Positions 1 to 7,015 of a DNA stretch of 7,227 bases are shown one piece after another. Location: assembly GCA_016930475.1 (NCBI GenBank), contig JAFGGR010000113.1, forward strand, positions 1 through 7,227. Reading direction: 5' to 3'. This DNA is from Clostridiales bacterium (GTDB lineage: Bacteria > Bacillota > Clostridia > Saccharofermentanales > Saccharofermentanaceae). Below the pieces are notes generated by a model that worked only from the letters and a program-made list of their open reading frames with translations, was not told the DNA's origin and made no database searches. Every line of letters begins with the position of its first letter. Position 1 is the first letter of the stretch. The translations under genes and the position numbers were made by a program.

Positions 1-665
1 ATTTTGCGGCGGGCGCAGCACCGGTTTTCAAGAGAGGAACGAAGGCTCTGGAACTGGGTTCCGGCTCCGGGGCTGCGGCACTGCTTCTTTCGGCCCGGCG
101 GCCGGATATTCGCATCGACGGAATAGAGGTCGACGACGCCTCATTTGAGGTGTTTTCGCGAAATGTTCGACTGAACGGGTTTGAGGATCAAATCCGACCG
201 ATTCACGGCGATGTTCGCGATTTCCCGGACAAGGGAGATGTTCGGAGAGCGTCGTATGACTTCGTGTTTTTTAATCCGCCGTACCGTGATCCGTTGAGGG
301 GCCTCTTAACCCGGTCGGACAGCGGCTCGGAGTCGCTTCTGAATGCCCGATTCGAAATGCTCGGAGGAATTCCGGATTTTGTTCGAACGGCTTGCGCAGC
401 CCTCCGACCCGGCGGAATACTGACGCTGGTCCATCGGGCAGTGCGTTTACCCGAGGTGATGCGGATCCTGTCGGAATCCGGTGCGGAACCGCTTCGGCTT
501 CGAATGATCCATCCTCAAAGCGGTGCGAGGTCGACGGTTTTTCTGTTGTCCGGGCGCAAAGCGGGCAAGCCCGGTGGATTTGTCATTGAACCGCCGCTGA
601 TCCTACGCACGGAGGATATGAAAATGACCGATGAAATGAATAGAATTTATCAGGACGGAGAATAG
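1..665 (+). CDS. trmN6: TrmN6-like tRNA1(Val) adenine-N6 methyltransferase, 5' partial
   Basis: The gene is cut by the window edge. The first complete codon is at base 3 and 220 residues are visible. It is a class I SAM-dependent methyltransferase. The glycine-rich SAM loop reads ALELGSGSG (visible residues 15-23). An acidic residue follows the next strand in DGIEVDD. The N6-adenine methylase motif NPPY is encoded at 273-284. This combination, the length and the neighbours fit the COG4123 family (E. coli YfiC/TrmN6, B. subtilis YabB), whose E. coli member methylates A37 of tRNA-Val(UAC). Family members are about 245 residues, so roughly 25-35 N-terminal residues are missing here. A GTG at 150 is internal and not the real start, because the SAM loop lies upstream of it in frame. 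Only one base separates the stop from rsmI, so the two are probably co-transcribed. Family assignment is solid; the exact tRNA target is by homology only. Confidence 0.88.
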   Translation, partial: FAAGAAPVFKRGTKALELGSGSGAAALLLSARRPDIRIDGIEVDDASFEVFSRNVRLNGFEDQIRPIHGDVRDFPDKGDVRRASYDFVFFNPPYRDPLRGLLTRSDSGSESLLNARFEMLGGIPDFVRTACAALRPGGILTLVHRAVRLPEVMRILSESGAEPLRLRMIHPQSGARSTVFLLSGRKAGKPGGFVIEPPLILRTEDMKMTDEMNRIYQDGE

Positions 666-666
666 A

Positions 667-1512
667 ATGCTTTATATTGTCGGAACGCCAATCGGAAACC
701 CCGGAGACCTGTCCCCTCGAGCAAAAGAGGTATTGGAATCGGTCGAGTTTATCGCGTGTGAGGATACGCGGAAAACCGGTCTGCTGTTGAAGGCGTTTGG
801 TATTCGAACGAAGCTTTTCAGTTACCACGAGCATAACCGAGTATCCAGAGAAGCAATGATTATGGAAAATCTCAAGGACGGTAAGAATATCGCACTGGTT
901 TCGGATGCGGGGATGCCTTGCATATCCGATCCCGGAGAACAGCTGGTGAGGCGGTGCGCCTCCGAAAACATCCCGGTCACGACGGTTCCGGGTCCGACCG
1001 CACTGGCATCTGCGCTGGCTCTTTCGGGGATGGACACGCGCCGTTTCATTTTTGAGGGCTTTATCCCCTCTGAGGGAAAAGAACGGAAGGAGAGGCTTTC
1101 GGCGGTCAATGCGTCGAAACTCACAACAGTGATGTATGAAGCACCGCACCGGCTGATCAAGACCCTCGACGAAATGAAAATGCTCGGGATGGGCACAAGA
1201 ATGATCGTATTCTGTCGAGAATTGACCAAAAAATACGAGCAGGTCGTTCGCTTTTCCGTCGATGAAGCGCTCGAATACTATGTTCGTCAAGCTCCGAAAG
1301 GTGAGTTTGTTCTTGTCGTCGAGGGAGCGACCGAAGTCTCCGAGGCGTTCACGGACTCTGATTTGGATGAGAAAATCCTCGCCCTGGCAAAAGACGGATA
1401 TACGACAAAAGAGATTGCCGCATTGCTTTCCGCTGAGACGGGGAAAGCAAAAAACATAATATACTCAAAAGCACTAATGGTGTTAAAATACCGTAAAGAG
1501 CAACCGGAGTAA
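667..1512 (+). CDS. rsmI: RsmI, 16S rRNA (cytidine-1402 2'-O)-methyltransferase
   Basis: RsmI transfers a methyl group from SAM to the ribose of C1402 in 16S rRNA. With RsmH it makes m4Cm1402 in the ribosomal P site. The 281-residue protein is family length and has the tetrapyrrole-methylase fold signatures in order: GTPIGN (6-11), CEDTRKTG (31-38), SYHEHN (52-57), VSDAGMPCISDPG (78-90), VPGPTA (107-112), YEAPHR (157-162), CRELTKKYE (183-191) and KGEFVLVVEG (211-220). Residues from about 230 form the usual short C-terminal helical tail with an HTH-like stretch around TTKEIAALL (246-254). The ATG has a GGAG at 657-660 with six bases between. In B. subtilis the same gene (yabC) lies near yabB, which supports the call. 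No defects are seen. Confidence 0.96.
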   Translation: MLYIVGTPIGNPGDLSPRAKEVLESVEFIACEDTRKTGLLLKAFGIRTKLFSYHEHNRVSREAMIMENLKDGKNIALVSDAGMPCISDPGEQLVRRCASENIPVTTVPGPTALASALALSGMDTRRFIFEGFIPSEGKERKERLSAVNASKLTTVMYEAPHRLIKTLDEMKMLGMGTRMIVFCRELTKKYEQVVRFSVDEALEYYVRQAPKGEFVLVVEGATEVSEAFTDSDLDEKILALAKDGYTTKEIAALLSAETGKAKNIIYSKALMVLKYRKEQPE

Positions 1513-1513
1513 C

Positions 1514-1518
1514 GGAGG
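1514..1518 (+). promoter_or_regulatory. Ribosome binding site selecting a TTG start
   Basis: GGAGG lies six bases before the TTG at 1525, two bases after the rsmI stop. The alternative ATG at 1558 has only GGAGA (1543-1547) at ten bases. The TTG therefore has the better-placed site, although the two starts differ by just 11 residues outside any recognisable domain. Confidence 0.6.
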
Positions 1519-1524
1519 GAGATT

Positions 1525-3996
1525 TTGTTTTCTTCAGGTAACGGAGACGACCTCAAAATGGATTTCGAAGCATCTGCCATCGATGATGTCTCGAATCAAA
1601 CCATGATCGGAAAACTGCTGGATGAAGTGGGGCTGTGTACGTTTTCGGCGGACCCCTCAGACATGCGTTTGTGTTTTTCGTCAGGAATGTCGGAAGTCAT
1701 CGGCAGAGAAGCCTCTCAGCCAATGCTGATCGAGGCTTTTGCTCAGTATTTTCCCGAGGAAGACCGCGAACGGGTGGCTTCTGAGTATAAGAAAGCTTTC
1801 GAACAGTTGCTAACGGGCAAGCGGGATGTCGTCACCTTGGAACATGCGCTTCGCAAATCCTTTGAGGAAATCCTGTGGCTTCGGTTATACATGCAGAAGA
1901 TCCATACGCACATTGGAGACCGTATTTTCGGGCTTGTTATGGATCAGACCCGCTCGATGTCGGAACGGATCCTGTCACAACTCTTTTCCGACGGGATCTC
2001 CGAATTCGTCTTCTACTATGATACGGTCACCGATGTGGTTTTTTTTAATTCGTATTTGAGCGAGATTTTGGAGCTTCCGAATCATTACATCGAGAATGCA
2101 TCCAGAGCTGTCGTCGGATTAATCCACCCCGACGACCAAGACATTTTTATGAATGCAATTGAGGACTATCTTCAGAGAAAAAAAGACTTTTCGATCGCGG
2201 ATTTTCGTCTGTTATCCCCACTGCAAGGTGAAATATGGGTGCATCCCTGTGGGGTGTCGGATTATGACATCACCGGATCGACTCGCTTTCTGACCGGGCT
2301 TCTGATCGATGTGACCGAGCGTAAGAAGTCCGAATTCTTACAAAAAAGCATCATCGAAGGAACATCCGCCATCGTTTATACCGCGAATATCAACCGATCG
2401 ACGATCTCCTTTTCGGAGAACATTCGCCAGCTCTTCCCGGGTGCCCCTTTGGAGGTGGACGGAGACCTCGTCGATTACGTCGCCGACTTTATCATCCCGG
2501 AGGATCGCGCGCGTTTTCGCGAACCGATCGAAAAAATGCTCGAAGGGGATACGGACCGTTACTCGGTGGAGTTTAGAATCAACAAATCGAACGGAAGGAC
2601 CGTTTGGCTTGCCAGCCGCGGAAAGGCCTTTTATGATACCAGTCGTCAATCCAAGATGGTGGTCGGGACGATTTTCGATCTGTCGAGTATGAATGAGGTT
2701 CGGGAGCTCGTTGAAAAGACCGGATATCTGCACGAGGTCAGCGGACTTCCCACCAGGGAACGCTTGATCAAGGACATTGATAAAGTGATCGACGATAAAA
2801 ATGTCTTGTCCGCGGCGGTGATCCTCATCGACATCCGCGGCTTTCATACGTATAACGACCGTTTCGGACGCGAGACCGGAGACGACATCCTTCACGATCT
2901 CGGTAAAACGCTCCAGGACCGACTGCCGAGCGGAGGCACGTTGTACCACATCGGTATCGATTTGTTTTGCGTTCTGTGGCCCCACGCCACTCGAATTCAG
3001 GCAGAAAGCTTTATGGAGCAGATCCAGGAGGAAACGGAGCATCCGTTGATGATCGGCGGCGACTCGATATATGTTTCTTTTTCGATGAGCTCGGCGCTGT
3101 TTCCTTCATGCGGGATCAGTGCAGAGGAATTGGTCGTCAACGCCGAAATTACCCTGCACAAGGTCAAACAGAACAATCGTAAGAAACACGCGATATACTG
3201 TCCGACAGACAAACGCGAACTGAAAGAGCGTTTGGATTTTGAATTTCAACTCTCCAAGGCCATTCGAAACGGGAAAGACAGCTTTCGTATATATTATCAA
3301 CCGCTTGTCCGACCTTCGGACGGTAAGGTCGTTGGTGCCGAGGCACTTCTTCGATGGAATTTGCCCGGTAAGGAGGATGTAAGGCCGGAGAAGGTGATCG
3401 CTGTTTTGGAAGCGACCGGACAAATGGAGCAGGTCGGCAGTTGGATATTGGAACGTGTCATTCGGCAGTGTGCCCAGTGGCTCAAGGTTGCCGCTGACCC
3501 GGGTTTTTTCGTCCATGTAAACATTACTGCGGAGGATCTCGCACGGCCGAATTATTCCGAGACAGTAGCCGAACTTCTGCGCAAGTACTCGCTTGATCCG
3601 CATAATCTGGTTTTGGAGATCACGGAAACCTCTTTGATGCGGAGCATTTCGACCTGCAGACAGAATTTGATCCGACTGCGCAATACCGGAATCCGGATCG
3701 CCATTGATGATTTCGGAACGGGGTATTCGTCGTTGAATTATCTTCGGGATCTCCCTATCGACGAGGTGAAAATCGACAGGGCCTTTGTAGAGGACATCCA
3801 AAACGATCTCTTCAACCGTTCCTTCATATCTGCGATCGTTTTATTGGCGCACAGTATATCCATAGAGGTTTGCGTCGAAGGAATCGAAACCGCAGACAAG
3901 GCACGAGCGATCACGGATATGAAGGCCGATTATCTTCAGGGTTTCTATTACGGGTGCCCGACCGACCCCGGCAAATTCGAATCAAAGCACCTCTGA
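1525..3996 (+). CDS. Sensory c-di-GMP phosphodiesterase: PAS-PAS-PAS, degenerate GGDEF, EAL
   Basis: This 823-residue protein has no signal peptide or membrane segment and should be cytosolic. Three PAS-like sensor regions are inferred at about 35-142, 150-268 and 278-388; the second ends in the typical IDVTERKK (261-268). A GGDEF domain covers about 405-555. It keeps D436, N444-D445 and G452-D453, but the signature reads GIDLF (477-481), and the RxxD inhibitory site position reads PSGG (468-471). Cyclase activity is therefore unlikely. The EAL domain (about 570-815) looks complete: E606-A-L, N666, E698 in LEITET, D728-D729 in DDFGTGYSSL, K749 in KID, E785 in EGIET and Q805. It should hydrolyse c-di-GMP to pGpG, tuned by PAS ligands and perhaps by GTP on the inactive GGDEF domain. 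It follows rsmI by 12 bases and is probably in the same transcript. The TTG start is preferred; an ATG at 1558 is the alternative. Ligand and physiological output are unknown. Confidence 0.9.
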   Translation: MFSSGNGDDLKMDFEASAIDDVSNQTMIGKLLDEVGLCTFSADPSDMRLCFSSGMSEVIGREASQPMLIEAFAQYFPEEDRERVASEYKKAFEQLLTGKRDVVTLEHALRKSFEEILWLRLYMQKIHTHIGDRIFGLVMDQTRSMSERILSQLFSDGISEFVFYYDTVTDVVFFNSYLSEILELPNHYIENASRAVVGLIHPDDQDIFMNAIEDYLQRKKDFSIADFRLLSPLQGEIWVHPCGVSDYDITGSTRFLTGLLIDVTERKKSEFLQKSIIEGTSAIVYTANINRSTISFSENIRQLFPGAPLEVDGDLVDYVADFIIPEDRARFREPIEKMLEGDTDRYSVEFRINKSNGRTVWLASRGKAFYDTSRQSKMVVGTIFDLSSMNEVRELVEKTGYLHEVSGLPTRERLIKDIDKVIDDKNVLSAAVILIDIRGFHTYNDRFGRETGDDILHDLGKTLQDRLPSGGTLYHIGIDLFCVLWPHATRIQAESFMEQIQEETEHPLMIGGDSIYVSFSMSSALFPSCGISAEELVVNAEITLHKVKQNNRKKHAIYCPTDKRELKERLDFEFQLSKAIRNGKDSFRIYYQPLVRPSDGKVVGAEALLRWNLPGKEDVRPEKVIAVLEATGQMEQVGSWILERVIRQCAQWLKVAADPGFFVHVNITAEDLARPNYSETVAELLRKYSLDPHNLVLEITETSLMRSISTCRQNLIRLRNTGIRIAIDDFGTGYSSLNYLRDLPIDEVKIDRAFVEDIQNDLFNRSFISAIVLLAHSISIEVCVEGIETADKARAITDMKADYLQGFYYGCPTDPGKFESKHL

Positions 3997-4000
3997 TTCA

Positions 4001-4029
4001 TTGTAAAACCATTTCATCTTGGTTATAAT
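4001..4029 (+). promoter_or_regulatory. Sigma-A-type promoter for metG-tatD
   Basis: A -35 box TTGTAA (4001-4006, four of six consensus bases) lies 17 bp upstream of a perfect -10 box TATAAT (4024-4029). Transcription would start near 4036, about 33 bases before the metG ATG. The promoter falls in the 72-base gap between the EAL gene and metG, so metG-tatD is probably its own unit even though all genes point the same way. The leader is too short to hold a T-box or other known riboswitch. Confidence 0.72.
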
Positions 4030-4039
4030 CAACGATTAT
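4025..4039 (+). promoter_or_regulatory. Perfect 15-bp dyad over the metG -10 box, possible operator
   Basis: ATAATC (4025-4030), spacer AAC, GATTAT (4034-4039) is a perfect inverted repeat. It covers most of the -10 hexamer and the expected start point. That placement suits a repressor site. Chance is a real alternative, because the arms reuse the AT-rich -10 sequence. Confidence 0.3.
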
Positions 4040-4054
4040 GTAAGCCTTATTCAA

Positions 4055-4061
4055 AAGGAGG
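4055..4061 (+). promoter_or_regulatory. Strong ribosome binding site of metG
   Basis: AAGGAGG lies seven bases before the ATG at 4069. It closely matches the anti-SD sequence and fixes the metG start. Confidence 0.85.
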
Positions 4062-4068
4062 TCTTTTC

Positions 4069-6054
4069 ATGCATCCGAAAAAGCCTTATTACCTGACGAC
4101 GCCGATCTATTACCCGTCCGGCGACCCGCATATCGGGCACTGCTACACGACGCTCGCTTGCGACGTCGTCGCCCGGTATAAGCGAATGCAAGGCTTTGAC
4201 GTGATGTTTTTGACGGGGACCGACGAGCACGGGCAGAAAATCGAGAAGAAGGCGCTCGAAAAGGGAGTCACACCCAAGGAATACGTTGATGTATATGTCA
4301 ATAACTTTAAGCGCCTCTGGGAACGCTTAGGGATCACCTATGATCGTTTTATCCGTACGACCGACGACTATCACGTGGAATCCGTACAGAAGATATTTAA
4401 ACAGCTCTACGATAAGGGCTTTATCTATAAGGGCGAATATAAGGGACAGTATTGCACTCCCTGCGAGTCATTCTGGACCGAGAGCCAGGTCGTCGACGGG
4501 AAATGCCCGGATTGCGGCCGCGAGGTGACCGAGGCGAGGGAAGAGGCGTACTTTTTCCGCCTGTCCGATTTTTCGGAGCGTCTCGAAAAGCTCCTGACCG
4601 ACCCCGAGAAAGACTTTCTGGAGCCGCAGAGCCGCGTCAACGAGATGGTTAACAATTTCATCCGTCCCGGCCTCGAGGACTTGTGTGTCTCAAGAACGAG
4701 CTTTACCTGGGGGATCCCTGTGACCTTTGATGACAAGCATGTCGTCTATGTTTGGATCGACGCACTTTCCAACTATATCACTGCCCTGGGTTTCATGAAT
4801 GAATCTTTTTCCGATTACGACAAGTACTGGCCGGCGGACATCCATGTGATGGCCAAGGAAATCATTCGTTTTCATTCGATCATCTGGCCGGCGATGCTGA
4901 TGGCGCTTGAACTGCCGCTTCCGAAGAAGATATACGGGCACGGATGGATCACCTTTAGCGGGACCAAGATGGGCAAGTCGACCGGAAACGTCGTCGATCC
5001 GTTCATCCTCGCGGACCGTTACGGAGTCGATGCGTTGCGCTATCATCTCCTGCGCGAAATGCTTTTCGGGATGGACTGTCCGTTTACCAATGAGATGATG
5101 CTGAATCGCGTCAACAGTGACCTGGCAAACGATTTAGGCAATCTGGTATCGCGAACCGTCGCAATGGTGACCAAGTATTTCGACGGCACATTGCCGGATA
5201 CGCGCGAGAGCAAGCCGGAGGATGAAGAACTCATCCGGATGGCGGCTTCTCTTAAGCCTTTTGTCGAGGAGAATTACGAGAGCTTTCACATCGCTGCGGC
5301 GATCACCGAGATCTTCAAGGTGATCTCGCGCGCGAACAAGTTTATCGATGAGAATACACCCTGGATCCTCTATAAGGATGAGAAATCGCACGCGCGCCTG
5401 GCGTCGGTCCTCTATCGTCTCTTAGACACGATCCGGATCGTCAGCGTCCTTTTGTCGCCGGTGATGCCCAACACGATGCCGGAGGTCTGGAAGCAGATCG
5501 GCGCATCTGCGGAGGAGACGACATGGGAGAGTGCCGGAGTAACGGACGGGTTGTCCGCAAACGCGACCGTATCGCCCGGGAACGTGCTTTTCCCGAGAGT
5601 CGATATCGAAAAGGAACTCGCGGAGCTCGCCGGGATTTCCGGAGCGGTTCCCTCGGTCGAGTCGAAGTTGGCAGAGCCCGAGACGGAGTGCGCTCCGGCC
5701 GTCGAGGAGCCCGCCGTACGGCCCGTTAAGCCCGAGATCACTTACGACGACTTCTCGAAAATGGATCTGCGCGCCGCGCGCGTCGTCTCCTGCGAGAAAC
5801 TCGAAAAGTCCGATAAACTCCTGAAATTCGTCTTGGACGACGGGACCGGCGAGAAGACCGTTCTTTCGGGGATTGCCGAATATTACTCGCCGGAAGAGCT
5901 CGTCGGAAAGACCGTGGTTTATCTTTCCAACCTCGCACCGCGTAAGATCCGCGGAATCGAGTCGCACGGGATGATTCTTGCCGCTGAAACTGCCGATGGG
6001 TACCGGATACTCGGAATTCAAGGAGAGGCGATACCGGGAGCGGAGGTTTCCTGA
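4069..6054 (+). CDS. metG: Methionyl-tRNA synthetase with C-terminal tRNA-binding domain
   Basis: This enzyme charges tRNA-Met with methionine using ATP and is essential for elongation and initiation. The 661-residue protein starts with a class I Rossmann catalytic domain carrying HIGH (21-24). A zinc knuckle follows (C129, C132, C146, C149; CxxC-x13-CxxC). The second ATP signature reads KMGKS (300-304), with Gly in place of the usual first Ser of KMSKS. The helical anticodon-binding domain follows, to about 510. A low-complexity Ala/Glu/Pro/Val linker (about 517-555) leads to a Trbp111-type OB-fold (556-661, including MDLRAARV and APRKIRGIESHGM) that aids dimerisation and tRNA binding. Length and domain order are normal for a Bacillota metS-type enzyme. 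It has its own promoter and a strong SD. Its stop TGA shares one base with the tatD start, so the two are translationally coupled. The KMGKS variant is the only oddity. Confidence 0.97.
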   Translation: MHPKKPYYLTTPIYYPSGDPHIGHCYTTLACDVVARYKRMQGFDVMFLTGTDEHGQKIEKKALEKGVTPKEYVDVYVNNFKRLWERLGITYDRFIRTTDDYHVESVQKIFKQLYDKGFIYKGEYKGQYCTPCESFWTESQVVDGKCPDCGREVTEAREEAYFFRLSDFSERLEKLLTDPEKDFLEPQSRVNEMVNNFIRPGLEDLCVSRTSFTWGIPVTFDDKHVVYVWIDALSNYITALGFMNESFSDYDKYWPADIHVMAKEIIRFHSIIWPAMLMALELPLPKKIYGHGWITFSGTKMGKSTGNVVDPFILADRYGVDALRYHLLREMLFGMDCPFTNEMMLNRVNSDLANDLGNLVSRTVAMVTKYFDGTLPDTRESKPEDEELIRMAASLKPFVEENYESFHIAAAITEIFKVISRANKFIDENTPWILYKDEKSHARLASVLYRLLDTIRIVSVLLSPVMPNTMPEVWKQIGASAEETTWESAGVTDGLSANATVSPGNVLFPRVDIEKELAELAGISGAVPSVESKLAEPETECAPAVEEPAVRPVKPEITYDDFSKMDLRAARVVSCEKLEKSDKLLKFVLDDGTGEKTVLSGIAEYYSPEELVGKTVVYLSNLAPRKIRGIESHGMILAAETADGYRILGIQGEAIPGAEVS

Positions 6055-6851
6055 TGGAGCTTTTCGATACGCACGCGCATCTTTGCGACGAGCGTTATGG
6101 CGAAGATATCGATGAGGTTATCGCCCGGGCACGGGATGCAGGCGTGAGCCGGATCCTCCTGGCGTCCGCGGAAATGTCGGACAGCGAGGCGGCGATCCGC
6201 ATGGCTTCAGAGAAGAACGGCGATGTCGAGCTGTTCTGTTCGGTTGGTGTTCATCCGCACAGCGCTTCCGACTACGACGATCAAAGCCACGAGCTTTTGT
6301 CAGGCTGGATCTCGGATCGGGAGAAGAACCGTATCGTCGCGTTGGGCGAGATCGGCCTCGATTATCACTATGACCTATCACCCAGAGACGTGCAGAAGGC
6401 CGTCTTCATTCGCCAGTTCGAGCTCGCGTGCCGGGAAGAAATCCCGGTGATCATACATGAGCGCGAAGCGAGCGCGGACATGCTTGCGATTCTGACCGAC
6501 TTCGGCAAGCGCGGACTTCTGTCGGAGACGCCCGGCGTTTTTCACTGCTATTCCGGAAGCGCCCAGACCGCTCAGATCCTCGTTCGCATGGGTTTCTTAC
6601 TGGGATTCGACGGGCCGGTCACTTTCAGAAACAACAAGAAGGCGTGGGAGGTTTTATCTTCCATACCGCTCGATCGAATACTCATTGAGACCGATTGTCC
6701 TTATTTGACGCCGGAACCTTTCCGGGGCAAGAGGAACGAGCCGGCGTACATTACGTATATTCTGGTTAAGATCGCGGATTACCTCGGGAAAAGCCCGGAG
6801 GAAATGGCGCGGATCACCACCGGGAATGCGCGACGGCTATTTCGGATATAA
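6054..6851 (+). CDS. tatD: TatD-family metal-dependent hydrolase (DNase)
   Basis: TatD-family enzymes are TIM-barrel metallohydrolases with magnesium-dependent 3'-5' exonuclease activity on DNA. They are linked to repair and nucleic-acid turnover. The 265 residues match family length, and all expected metal ligands are visible: H7 and H9 in FDTHAHL, E99 in GEIGLDYHYD, H135 in VIIHERE, H164 in VFHCYSG and D214 in IETDCPYLTPEP. The VGVHPH signature and the C-terminal TTGNARRLF are also present. The ATG overlaps the metG stop by one base (TGATG), and GGAGG (6042-6046) sits seven bases upstream within the metG end, so it should be made from the metG transcript. The metG-tatD pair is conserved in B. 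subtilis (metS-yabD). Its in vivo substrate here is not evident. Confidence 0.95.
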   Translation: MELFDTHAHLCDERYGEDIDEVIARARDAGVSRILLASAEMSDSEAAIRMASEKNGDVELFCSVGVHPHSASDYDDQSHELLSGWISDREKNRIVALGEIGLDYHYDLSPRDVQKAVFIRQFELACREEIPVIIHEREASADMLAILTDFGKRGLLSETPGVFHCYSGSAQTAQILVRMGFLLGFDGPVTFRNNKKAWEVLSSIPLDRILIETDCPYLTPEPFRGKRNEPAYITYILVKIADYLGKSPEEMARITTGNARRLFRI

Positions 6852-6955
6852 TGGCGGGAGGTCGAGATGAGAGCCAAATCACGGATTGGTATAAATACGA
6901 ATGGACAATGGATATTATGAATCCGTTGGATCACAAGCGATCCGTTGGATCATAA
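6851..6955 (+). CDS. Candidate 34-residue ORF coupled to the tatD stop
   Basis: An ATG at 6851-6853 shares one base with the tatD TAA (TAATG), the same kind of overlap seen between metG and tatD. The frame stays open for 34 codons, running through the first 19-bp repeat to a TAA in the second. The peptide is rich in Trp and Tyr (ITDWYKYEWTMDIMNP at residues 10-25) and has no family I recognise. No SD precedes this start. It competes with the overlapping ORF at 6867. It could be a gene remnant, a small protein or chance. Confidence 0.2.
   Translation: MAGGRDESQITDWYKYEWTMDIMNPLDHKRSVGS
6867..6920 (+). CDS. Candidate 17-residue leader-like ORF with good SD
   Basis: GGGAGG (6856-6861) lies five bases before an ATG that opens 17 codons, MRAKSRIGINTNGQWIL. 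The TGA at 6918-6920 abuts the first base of the tandem repeat array. The SD is better than that of the overlapping 34-codon ORF in another frame. A leader peptide or the 5' end of a lost gene are both possible. Nothing in the composition points to a known attenuator. Confidence 0.22.
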   Translation: MRAKSRIGINTNGQWIL

Positions 6956-7015
6956 GCGATCCGTTGGATAATAAGCGATCCGTTGGATCATAAGTGATCC
7001 GTTGGATCATAAGTG
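6921..7015 (+). repeat. Five tandem 19-bp repeats with GATC every half unit
   Basis: The units start at 6921, 6940, 6959, 6978 and 6997. The consensus is ATCCGTTGGATCATAAGCG. Differences are a C at position 14 of unit 1 (ATCAC), GGATAA in unit 3, and a GTG ending in place of GCG in units 4 and 5, which are identical to each other. A degenerate sixth copy (7016-7034) keeps ATCCG, GATC and part of the phasing. Each junction plus unit forms GATCC-GTT-GGATC, a perfect dyad except in unit 1 (preceded by A) and unit 3. GATC occurs 11 times from 6929 to 7037 at alternating 9 and 10 bp steps, with one expected site lost in unit 3. Unit length is not a multiple of three, so the array is not coding. 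Function is unknown. Confidence 0.92.

Noticed and set aside
583..1290. Long minus-strand open frame opposite rsmI
   Set aside because: It lies antisense to a clear rsmI gene, its translation shows no recognisable domain, and no SD context was found. The similar minus-strand frames at 2338-3042, 3106-3801 and 5422-6021 were dropped for the same reason: they mirror the codon bias of the real genes.
3979..3999. Terminator hairpin at the end of the EAL gene (GAATC/GATTC)
   Set aside because: The stem is only five AT-rich pairs with an 11-base loop and no T tract.
3997..4068. T-box or SAM riboswitch ahead of metG
   Set aside because: The whole gap is 72 bases and the predicted leader about 33, too short for either. 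No T-box motif or specifier stem was seen.
6431..6447. CCGGGA-AGAAA-TCCCGG hairpin inside tatD
   Set aside because: It lies within conserved coding sequence (REEIPVIIH) with no T tract, so it is probably a by-product of codon choice.
6921..7015. CRISPR array
   Set aside because: The 19-bp units are directly adjacent with no unique spacers, and no cas gene is near.
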